Source: GWF sp031972135
GTDB lineage: Bacteria; Patescibacteriota; Microgenomatia; UBA1400; UBA12108
Assembly (NCBI GenBank): GCA_031972135.1
Contig: DALYFH010000031.1
Location: forward strand, 1-11,397
Reading direction: 5' to 3'
DNA: 11,397 nucleotides
The position numbers and the translations under genes were made by a program. The stretch's first letter is position 1; each line of letters starts with the position of its first letter. Shown here piece by piece: positions 6,066 to 11,397 of this stretch. The notes under the pieces were generated by a model that worked only from the letters and a program-made list of their open reading frames with translations, did not search any database and was not told the origin of the DNA.

Positions 6066-7124
6066 ATGGATATTAAACAAATATTAGAGATGTGTGTACA
6101 GTATGCTGCATCTGACGTGCACGTAATCGTCGGCATACCCCCAATGTATAGACTACAAGGCAACCTAGTTAAGGTCCCAGAGATGGGAGTAGTTACCCCT
6201 GAGATTGCGCAGAGTTTGATCTATCCCCTACTCTCCGAATCGCAGCGCGAACTAGTCAACGTGGACCGTGAGCTAGATTTTTCGCATGCCCTCGCTAACG
6301 GCGCTCGTTTTCGTGTTAATGTGTACCATGAAAAAGGTAATCTAGCGGCTGCCATGCGCTATATCCCCAACACCATTAGGTCACTCGAAGAGCTGGGACT
6401 CCCTGCAATAGTTGGCAAACTGACAGAGCTAAAGCAAGGGCTAGTGCTCGTGACAGGTCCTACGGGTCACGGCAAGTCAACATCGCTCGCTGCCATGATC
6501 GAACGAATTAATGAGACACGGAGTGAGCATATCGTGACGATCGAAGACCCTGTCGAGTTTGTTTATACACCAAAGAAAAGTTTGATCTCGCAGCGGGAGC
6601 TACATGCCGATACTCACAGCTGGAATGTGGCACTAAAGAGCGTTTTGCGTGAAGATCCAAACGTAGTTTTGATCGGTGAAATGCGAGACTACGAGACGAT
6701 CGAGAGCGCGCTCACTATTGCTGAAACAGGCCATCTGGTATTTGCGACCCTCCACACCAACTCAGCGGCTCAGACAATAGACCGTATAGTCGACGTCTTC
6801 CCTGAGGCTCAGCAAACGCAGATCAGGTCCCAGCTGTCGTTATCACTCGAAGCGGTGGTTGCTCAGCGACTACTGCCATCAGTTGACGGGCGTCGGACTG
6901 CTGTTATGGAAGTGCTAGTTGCTAGCTCAGCAGTTAGATCACTCATCCGTGATGGTAAGTCGCACATGCTCTCGTCGACCATGCAGACATCGAGTGACCT
7001 CGGGATGCGAACTCTTGAGATGGCTCTGGCCGAAGCATACAAACTAGGCAAGATTAGTTTGCCAGTGGCTCGCGAATATGCGCTTAATATTGATGAGCTA
7101 AATAGACTAGTGGGAGGCAGATGA
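6066..7124 (+). CDS. pilT: Type IV pilus retraction ATPase PilT
   Basis: This cytoplasmic hexameric ATPase depolymerises the pilus, giving retraction, twitching and often DNA uptake. Its 352 residues are typical of PilT. It has an N-terminal PAS-like region (ASDVHVIVGIPPMYRL at 15-30), Walker A GPTGHGKST (131-139, Lys137), Walker B region VLIGEMRDYE (201-210, Glu205) and His box HLVFATLHTN (223-232). The C-terminal AVRSLIRDGK (289-298) corresponds to the AIRNLIRE motif that is specific to PilT and needed for retraction. The zinc tetracysteine of PilB is absent, as expected. GGAG at 6051-6054 precedes the ATG by 11 nt. The TGA stop overlaps the pilC ATG by 4 nt, indicating coupling. The Walker A has His where most family members have Ser or Thr. 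Confidence 0.95.
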   Translation: MDIKQILEMCVQYAASDVHVIVGIPPMYRLQGNLVKVPEMGVVTPEIAQSLIYPLLSESQRELVNVDRELDFSHALANGARFRVNVYHEKGNLAAAMRYIPNTIRSLEELGLPAIVGKLTELKQGLVLVTGPTGHGKSTSLAAMIERINETRSEHIVTIEDPVEFVYTPKKSLISQRELHADTHSWNVALKSVLREDPNVVLIGEMRDYETIESALTIAETGHLVFATLHTNSAAQTIDRIVDVFPEAQQTQIRSQLSLSLEAVVAQRLLPSVDGRRTAVMEVLVASSAVRSLIRDGKSHMLSSTMQTSSDLGMRTLEMALAEAYKLGKISLPVAREYALNIDELNRLVGGR

Positions 7125-8317
7125 TTAGATTTAGGTTTAAGGCCAAAACTAAAGAAGGGCTAACCCGTAAGGGAATTGTCGAAGCTCAGTCTCTGGCCTC
7201 GGCTGCTAACGTACTGCGTGAGCAATCTTTGGTAATTGTTGAACTGCACGAACTATCTAGTGGTGGTTCTATTTTTGCCATGAGCAACAAAGTTAAGTTT
7301 GAGGACATAGTTAACTTTACTAGACAGCTCTCGACCATGATTGGAGCAGGACTACCACTGACCGATGCCCTCTCGATCCTGCAGGTACAGGCTTCACCAG
7401 TACTACAAAGCAAAATTTCACAAATCTTACGTAACATTGAAGGAGGAAGTACTTTTGCTAATGCACTAGAGTCCCATCCTGACGCGTTCAGCAAAGTATA
7501 TGTGGCCTTGATCAGAGCAGGAGAGAGTGCTGGTGTACTAGATACTATCCTGGTACGTCTCGCGGACAATCTGGAGTCGGAGCGAGAGTTCCGGAGCAAG
7601 ACTAAGGGAGCGCTCATTTACCCTGTGATCGTTTTGATCGGTATGACAGTGGTCGGGATAGTCATGATGGTTTTTGTACTGCCTAAGCTAACATCCATGT
7701 ACCAAGACTTTAATGCGGAGCTGCCAGCTATAACAAAAGCTCTTATCAACACCTCTAACTTCTTGAATAAATACTGGTACATAATGATTGTCGCGATCGC
7801 AGGGTCAATCTATGGCCTCCGGATATGGAAGAAGACAAAAAGCGGGGCTGTTGCGATAGATGGTCTCACACTTAAGATCCCGATCTACGGCAAGATTAGA
7901 CTCATGGTCATGATGGCTGAGTTTTCGCGTACGCTAGCCCTCCTCGCCTCGGCTGGAGTATCACTGGTTGAATCTTTGGGAATCGTTAAGGATGTGGTGG
8001 ACTCGGTGATCCTGTCAGATTCGCTAGTTGTGATTGCAAAGGATGTCGAAAAAGGTAACCCCCTAGCTACGTCACTCGCCAAGCATGCAGCATTCCCCAT
8101 GATCATCTCGCAGATGGTTGCAGTTGGAGAGCAGACTGGTAAACTGGACGAAATCCTAAATCGGGTCGCAGTATATTTTGAAGTAGAATCGGAGCATGCG
8201 ATCAAGAATCTCTCGACAGCGATGGAGCCAATAATCATGATCTTGCTAGGTATCGGCGTTGGGTTTTTGATAGTTGCGATAATTGTCCCAATTTATAATT
8301 TGACAAGTGCATTCTAA
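7121..8317 (+). CDS. pilC: Type IV pilus inner-membrane platform protein PilC
   Basis: This polytopic membrane protein sits at the base of the pilus and couples PilB and PilT motion to insertion or removal of pilins. It is 398 residues, the standard PilC/GspF size. Two T2SSF repeats are visible: residues 62-188, beginning FTRQLSTMIGAGLPL, and 266-391, beginning FSRTLALLASAGVSL. Each repeat also carries the conserved GE-x-(T/S/A)-G type motif (RAGESAGVLD at 132-141; AVGEQTGKLDE at 334-344). Hydrophobic segments lie near 165-188, 218-235 and 369-392. The start overlaps the pilT stop (ATGA), with GGGAGG just upstream. Its 3' end contains the -35 of the promoter for the next gene. GspF of type II secretion is the alternative, but pilT beside it makes PilC much more likely. 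Confidence 0.94.
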   Translation: MIRFRFKAKTKEGLTRKGIVEAQSLASAANVLREQSLVIVELHELSSGGSIFAMSNKVKFEDIVNFTRQLSTMIGAGLPLTDALSILQVQASPVLQSKISQILRNIEGGSTFANALESHPDAFSKVYVALIRAGESAGVLDTILVRLADNLESEREFRSKTKGALIYPVIVLIGMTVVGIVMMVFVLPKLTSMYQDFNAELPAITKALINTSNFLNKYWYIMIVAIAGSIYGLRIWKKTKSGAVAIDGLTLKIPIYGKIRLMVMMAEFSRTLALLASAGVSLVESLGIVKDVVDSVILSDSLVVIAKDVEKGNPLATSLAKHAAFPMIISQMVAVGEQTGKLDEILNRVAVYFEVESEHAIKNLSTAMEPIIMILLGIGVGFLIVAIIVPIYNLTSAF

Positions 8318-8329
8318 TATGGTCATAAT
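8300..8329 (+). promoter_or_regulatory. Strong sigma-70-type promoter for the pilin gene
   Basis: Perfect -35 TTGACA (8300-8305), an 18-bp spacer and -10 CATAAT (8324-8329, five of six consensus). The predicted start is near 8336, giving a leader of about 16 nt that contains AGGAGG. The -35 lies inside the last codons of pilC. It would allow pilin transcription independent of, and stronger than, the ATPase genes. Confidence 0.65.
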
Positions 8330-8340
8330 GAGGTATAACT

Positions 8341-8346
8341 AGGAGG
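8341..8346 (+). promoter_or_regulatory. Strong Shine-Dalgarno of the pilin gene
   Basis: AGGAGG lies 5 nt before the ATG at 8352. It is among the strongest ribosome-binding sites visible here, as expected for an abundant structural subunit, and it fixes the start codon. Confidence 0.85.
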
Positions 8347-8351
8347 AAAAT

Positions 8352-8978
8352 ATGTTGTCACTAAGAAAATTAGGTTTTACAATGATTGAGCTGTTGATCG
8401 TGATCGCGGTCCTAGGTATCCTAGCTGTCGCTGTGCTTGCTGCTATTAACCCTATTGAACAGATTAATAGAGGACGTGACACTGGTAGTCGTAGTGATGC
8501 AGAACAGCTAATATCAGCTTCTGATCGCTACTACGCTGGCAAAGGGTATTATCCATGGGCAGATGGTGCATCTAGCTTGAACACTAGTACGTTTGGTGCA
8601 AATCCTGACGATCTAACTATTTTGGATGATGCTGACATACTTATCGGTGGAGATGACTTGCCGATCTTGCAAAACCTTTCATCAGGTGGCTCTGCCGAAG
8701 TTAAAGAATCATTTATTACCCGTATTACTGATCCAGGATATAACCATCTTGGTATTTATAACAACGGCGTAACTTCATCGAGTACTTATGTCTGCTTTAC
8801 GCCTAAGTCTGCGTCGTTTAGAGAAGAGGCGTGGACTCGCTGCTCTAATGATGATCACACTGGGCTCGACACATCTATTCCTACTGACTTCCCAGCACAG
8901 GCTTGCCCTGCTGACGGAACCTGTGCAACAGCTGCATCCGCAGATGAAGCTATTGCATGTCAGATCTGTCTACCCTAA
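8352..8978 (+). CDS. Type IV prepilin, probable major pilin
   Basis: This is a structural subunit of the pilus fibre, inserted in the inner membrane and polymerised after removal of its leader. Residues 1-8 (MLSLRKLG) are a short basic class III leader. Cleavage is expected between Gly8 and Phe9, leaving FTMIE with Glu at mature position 5 and a hydrophobic N-terminal helix to about residue 32. The globular domain (about 170 residues) contains six cysteines (148, 164, 185, 191, 203, 206), four of them in the last 24 residues, which suggests disulfide-stabilised loops. At 208 residues it is larger than the GspG-like pilins at the right end. It lies between pilC and pilD with its own promoter and a strong ribosome-binding site, which argues for the major pilin, although direct proof is absent. 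Confidence 0.88.
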   Translation: MLSLRKLGFTMIELLIVIAVLGILAVAVLAAINPIEQINRGRDTGSRSDAEQLISASDRYYAGKGYYPWADGASSLNTSTFGANPDDLTILDDADILIGGDDLPILQNLSSGGSAEVKESFITRITDPGYNHLGIYNNGVTSSSTYVCFTPKSASFREEAWTRCSNDDHTGLDTSIPTDFPAQACPADGTCATAASADEAIACQICLP

Positions 8979-9000
8979 GGTTTTGTGCTAGAGTAAAGTG

Positions 9001-9467
9001 ATGAATATTCTATTAATAGGCATAGTGTTTTTATTGGGCGCCTGTATTGGTAGCTTTGTGAATGTGCTGGTTTCACGTAGTATCGCCGGACGCGATTGGC
9101 TGCGTGGTCGGTCTGCCTGCGACAACTGCGGACGAGAGCTATCTTGGTATGACATGGTCCCCCTAGTGTCCTACTTCGCATATAAGGGAAAGAGTAGATG
9201 TTGTCACAAAAAACTCTCAATGATCCACCCGATCGTCGAAGGGCTATTTGGTTCACTATTTGTCTGGTGGCTGATAGTAGGTTTTGTGTTCTTTCAGCTA
9301 GCTACCGCCCCATGGACAATCATCCAACCTCTTTTTTGGCTGGGCATTGGCATATTTTTGCTGATTATCGCTGTCGCAGACGCATTGTATGGTGTCATCC
9401 TAATGCCGTTGATTTATTTGAGTTCAGTTTGGGTTTATGGCTATAGATTGGCGCTCTCGATATCGGG
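9001..9467 (+). CDS. pilD: Prepilin peptidase PilD, truncated by assembly gap
   Basis: This integral membrane aspartic protease cleaves the leader of prepilins and, in many bacteria, N-methylates the new N-terminus. The first 155 residues are seen. They include the N-terminal membrane helix, GSFVNVLVSR (residues 17-26), a CxxC pair (Cys40/43), the segment before HP-x-VE (76-80), and membrane helices at about 80-98 and 108-126. Asp127 in AVADALYG is the probable first catalytic aspartate. The second catalytic aspartate (GxGD) would lie beyond the break. The second cysteine pair is atypical: SRCC where CxxC is usual. ATG 9001 is chosen; GTG 8998 directly before it is the alternative. It follows the pilin by 22 bp. 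Family length of about 240-290 implies that 90-130 residues are missing in the gap. Confidence 0.9.
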
Positions 9468-9567
9468 NNNNNNNNNNNNNNNNNNNNNNNNNNNNNNNNN
9501 NNNNNNNNNNNNNNNNNNNNNNNNNNNNNNNNNNNNNNNNNNNNNNNNNNNNNNNNNNNNNNNNNNN
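9468..9567. other. Assembly gap of exactly 100 N
   Basis: A run of exactly 100 N breaks pilD on the left and the GspJ/PilW-like gene on the right. The round number suggests a placeholder of unknown size. Reading frames that cross it are artefacts. The relative order and orientation of the two sides depends on scaffolding, not on continuous sequence. Confidence 0.97.
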
Positions 9568-9884
9568 ATACCAGAGTTACTGGCAAGTCGGTTGACACCT
9601 AGATCATCTTCGAGCATGATGTCGGTCACTCCCCCATCGGGATTAATAGTTGTTAACTCGTTGTTGTCACTACTACAAGCGCTTATCTGACGAGAGTTAC
9701 GGATTAGTGTTTGGACCTGGTTAAGGGCGATATCCCCTGCCTGTTTGATCTGGGTGAGTCGCCTTACTCGATTGCTACTAACAATTGTTGTTAACATGAT
9801 CGCAGACATGGCGAGTGAGAGGAGGCTGATCAGCCCGATCACAACCACAAGTTCGATAATCGAAGTCCCTTTTTTCATTTCCAT
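9568..9884 (-). CDS. PilW/GspJ-like minor prepilin, C-terminus lost in gap
   Basis: This is probably a minor pilin or pseudopilin of the tip complex. The first 105 residues are visible. The leader MEMKKG is followed by TSIIE, so cleavage after Gly6 would leave Thr at +1 and Glu at +5, then a hydrophobic helix to about residue 36. Thr at +1 instead of Phe is atypical but tolerated in minor pilins. The region after the helix (IKQAGDIALNQVQTLIRNSRQI) and its place after a GspI-like gene fit the PilW/GspJ group. ATG 9884 has GGAG 8 nt upstream. The alternative ATG at 9878 overlaps the previous stop as ATGA and would give the shorter leader MKKG. The 3' end is cut by the assembly gap. Confidence 0.82.
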
Positions 9885-10357
9885 TTGGAGAGCTCCATGT
9901 TGAGTACTGCACTGCGAACCGTATTGTCAGACCAGGAGGTAGTGATAGTGAGTGCGATTGAACCGTTACCACTATTGCTCACGTCTGCTTCCATTTGACG
10001 CTTAAAAGTCGTGCCTTGGATTAGATCTGTATCATCACAGATCCCGGGGGTGAGTGCTAAGAACGTGGTGGAGTCTGTGGGAATATTGTCTATGCAATAA
10101 GTCGCTACTCCCCCACTGCTATGCCCGACAAATAACTCTTCGACTGTTGCATATCCCAAGAGACTCTTTTGGTTGCGCAGGTAGTCAGCGAGCTGGTTGT
10201 TGTAGGCCGTCGCTGCATCTAGAGTCTTGGCGTAGTTACTACTCTTTTGAGATTGGTTAGTTAGCGATAAGGCTGCAATTACTCCCATGCTGATCAGAGT
10301 AGTCGCAATTACTACCTCTAAGATGCTCTGGCCACGTTTAGTAAGTCTTTTTTTCAT
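9875..10357 (-). CDS. PilV/GspI-like minor prepilin
   Basis: This is a probable minor pilin that assembles with the neighbouring pseudopilins in the inner membrane to prime or cap the fibre. It is 160 residues. The basic leader MKKRLTKRG is followed by QSILE, so mature position 1 is Gln and position 5 is Glu, then a hydrophobic helix to about residue 32. The C-terminal stretch from TITTSWSD to LSKWK resembles the beta-strand end of PilV/GspI proteins. Cys88 and Cys107 could form one disulfide. Its ATG overlaps the stop of the previous gene by 4 nt (ATGA), and its own 3' end overlaps the next gene by 10 nt, so translation is likely coupled. Assignment to PilV/GspI rests on the C-terminal pattern and gene order. 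Confidence 0.82.
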   Translation of the reverse strand: MKKRLTKRGQSILEVVIATTLISMGVIAALSLTNQSQKSSNYAKTLDAATAYNNQLADYLRNQKSLLGYATVEELFVGHSSGGVATYCIDNIPTDSTTFLALTPGICDDTDLIQGTTFKRQMEADVSNSGNGSIALTITTSWSDNTVRSAVLNMELSKWK

Positions 10358-10836
10358 TGTGTAATTTTGCCTAGTGATTTGATCGTACCACTCTGCTCGA
10401 CCAAGAAGCGGTAGGTGTCACTGTTAATCGTAAAATCTAGATTGAGACTACTACTAGCACCTGTGTCGATACCCTGGTTGAGAGGTCTAAAGAGGATACT
10501 ATTAGATGAGTCTGAACTAAACCGAGTGAGAGTATACGTCTCAACTGAGCCACTGCCGCTCTCGCAGGTAGAGGTGATGGTAATAGTCGGACTATCTGAT
10601 GTAGTAGTTAGAGTCTCGCCCAGGTAGCGACCATACAAGTTAACACAGTCTGCCTTGCCGCTAGTTGCAGATTTTTGAGCACTCGTTAAGAGACTGAGCA
10701 CAGTCTCAGAATCTGATTTGATTGCTTGGATCTCGGCGGCGCGGCCATAAGCTGTGACACCGATCGTTATAAGAATAGTAGTGATCGTTACTGTAATAAG
10801 GAGCTCTATTAGCGTATAGCCAAAGTGTTTTTTCAT
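10354..10836 (-). CDS. GspH/FimT-like minor prepilin
   Basis: This is a probable minor pilin of the tip-initiation complex. It is 160 residues. The leader MKKHFG is followed by YTLIELL, giving Tyr at +1 and Glu at +5 (Glu11 of the precursor) and a hydrophobic helix to about residue 28. The later segment SILFRPLNQGI (113-123) and the ending LVEQSGTIKSLGKI are typical of GspH/FimT C-terminal strands. Cys64 and Cys91 may form a disulfide. It starts with an ATGA overlap on the preceding pilin and ends with an ATGA overlap on the PilV-like gene, so it sits in the middle of a coupled operon. Confidence 0.83.
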   Translation of the reverse strand: MKKHFGYTLIELLITVTITTILITIGVTAYGRAAEIQAIKSDSETVLSLLTSAQKSATSGKADCVNLYGRYLGETLTTTSDSPTITITSTCESGSGSVETYTLTRFSSDSSNSILFRPLNQGIDTGASSSLNLDFTINSDTYRFLVEQSGTIKSLGKITQ

Positions 10837-11198
10837 GGATTAGCGACACAGTAAGTGGCGTCTGTCGTAAAGTTCTCTAGTTCGGCACAGAGCGAATAGG
10901 TGGTAGCCGTATTGCGTGTGTAAGTATAGACGTATCCAGCTGTACCTGTTTTTGGATCTGTTGGAATAGTAGTGATAAAGTCAGGAGCTAACGAATCGAG
11001 AGCACCGGTTACTGGATAACTAGCGTTCTCGGAGCGGTAGGTCTCTAGAGCTTGTCTCAGCTGCTCGAGATCGGTCTTACGTCTGCTGTCGCGTGAGAGC
11101 TGAACTGCGCGAGTATAGCTAATACTACCGACCGCAATTAAGATGCCGATAATAGCGATAACGACGAGTAGTTCAATTAAGGTAAATCCTTTTTTCAT
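10833..11198 (-). CDS. GspG-like type IV prepilin, short
   Basis: This pilin-like protein of 121 residues has the canonical leader MKKG and mature N-terminus FTLIELLVVIAIIGIL, with Glu at +5. A typical GspG/PilA-type linker (DSRRKTDLEQLRQALETY) follows the helix, then a compact C-terminal domain with TDPKTG, a Tyr-rich strand and two cysteines (LCAELE and YCVANP) that probably form the D-region disulfide. ATG 11198 is chosen over an in-frame ATG 54 bp upstream because the latter lies in the coding end of the previous pilin and would give an 18-residue extension not seen in class III leaders. There is no strong Shine-Dalgarno, but the previous stop ends 2 bp upstream, so translational coupling is likely. 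It could be a second fibre subunit or a minor pilin. Confidence 0.88.
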   Translation of the reverse strand: MKKGFTLIELLVVIAIIGILIAVGSISYTRAVQLSRDSRRKTDLEQLRQALETYRSENASYPVTGALDSLAPDFITTIPTDPKTGTAGYVYTYTRNTATTYSLCAELENFTTDATYCVANP

Positions 11199-11200
11199 AA

Positions 11201-11397
11201 TTATTGTTTGTTCTGTGCGCAATAATAATCGCCTCCATCCAGCCAAGTGCAAGATGTGCCGGTGGCCCCACTAGCGTTGCCTCCACCTCCCTCCAGTGTA
11301 GCACAGACGCAGTAGGCAGAGGTTGTGACTCCTGAGTAGTCGATGGTGTAAATCCCAGAGTTCTTAGGGTCGACTGGCGCGTCGCCATTGTCAAAAG
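11201..11397 (-). CDS. C-terminal part of a GspG-like pilin (runs off right edge)
   Basis: An open frame enters from the right edge and ends at TAA 11201-11203; no start codon is in the window. The 64 visible residues include VDPKNSGIYTIDYS, YCVCATLEGG and CTWLDGGDYYCAQNKQ. This matches the C-terminal region of the next pilin (TDPKTG, YTYTR, LCAELE, YCVANP) in order and spacing, so the two look like tandem paralogues. Five cysteines suggest a D-region disulfide plus an extra pair. The stop lies 2 bp before the next ATG, placing it in the same operon. The missing 5' part should encode the leader and N-terminal helix. Confidence is high that it is coding and good that it is a pilin. Confidence 0.8.
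   Translation of the reverse strand, partial: FDNGDAPVDPKNSGIYTIDYSGVTTSAYCVCATLEGGGGNASGATGTSCTWLDGGDYYCAQNKQ

Noticed and set aside
5759..6163. 134-codon minus-strand ORF over the pilB-pilT junction
   Set aside because: It is antisense to the PilB zinc-site region and the PilT N-terminus, with low-complexity Ser/Ile/Pro content; a shadow frame.
9395..9884. Reading frames that continue across the N run on either strand
   Set aside because: Frame across unknown bases of unknown length is meaningless; the real genes are annotated only up to the gap.
11173..11394. 73-codon minus-strand ORF at the right edge
   Set aside because: It overlaps, in another frame, the pilin C-terminal coding sequence whose residues match the neighbouring pilin; the pilin frame is the real one.
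1..11397. Alternative genetic code with TGA as Gly (SR1/Gracilibacteria type)
   Set aside because: TGA serves as the stop at 7122-7124, 9875-9877, 10354-10356 and 10833-10835, each at an ATGA overlap or next-gene start, so the standard bacterial code fits.
4329..11397. Type II secretion system instead of a type IV pilus
   Set aside because: The G-H-I-J-like order is shared, but PilT with its AIRNLIRE-like motif beside PilB and PilC indicates a retractile pilus, and no other Gsp-specific gene is seen.
1..11397. CRISPR arrays, tRNA genes and insertion sequences
   Set aside because: No regularly spaced direct repeats, no tRNA-like cloverleaf and no transposase reading frame were seen on either strand.

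Overview
The window looks like bacterial chromosome, probably from the Candidate Phyla Radiation (Patescibacteria). This is inference, based on gene content and style: very tight packing with ATGA stop/start overlaps, a strongly shortened DNA polymerase III delta-prime subunit, a stripped-down type IV pilus (T4P) locus, and GC near 50% where I sampled it. TGA ends at least four genes, so the TGA-as-glycine code of SR1/Gracilibacteria does not apply. The phylum cannot be fixed from this sequence.

Left third (1-3186, minus strand): a DNA gyrase cluster transcribed gyrB, then ppa (family I inorganic pyrophosphatase), then gyrA, which runs off the left edge. The 70-bp gyrB-ppa spacer carries two hairpins that resemble dispersed repeats. 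Middle (3187-4328): a 114-bp intergenic region with an inverted-repeat-rich promoter, an unrecognised 121-residue gene on plus that appears leaderless, and a convergent short holB-like gene on minus. The holB-like gene is divergent from the pilus operon across only 22 bp.

Pilus operon (4329-9467, plus strand): pilB (extension ATPase), pilT (retraction ATPase), pilC (inner-membrane platform), a type IV prepilin with its own good promoter and Shine-Dalgarno, and pilD (prepilin peptidase), which is cut by an assembly gap. The gap (9468-9567) is exactly 100 N and is too small to hold the missing parts of both flanking genes.

Right part (9568-11397, minus strand): a pilin-like operon in the order GspG-like (partial, at the right edge), GspG-like, GspH/FimT-like, GspI/PilV-like, GspJ/PilW-like (cut by the gap). 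All four complete N-termini carry a prepilin cleavage glycine and Glu at mature position 5. The five overlap or nearly abut. They would supply minor pilins or a tip-initiation complex to the machine encoded on the left, and PilD would process all of them.

No tRNA, rRNA, CRISPR array or insertion sequence was seen. The least explained element is the 3258-3666 segment: the unknown gene together with its operator-like promoter.
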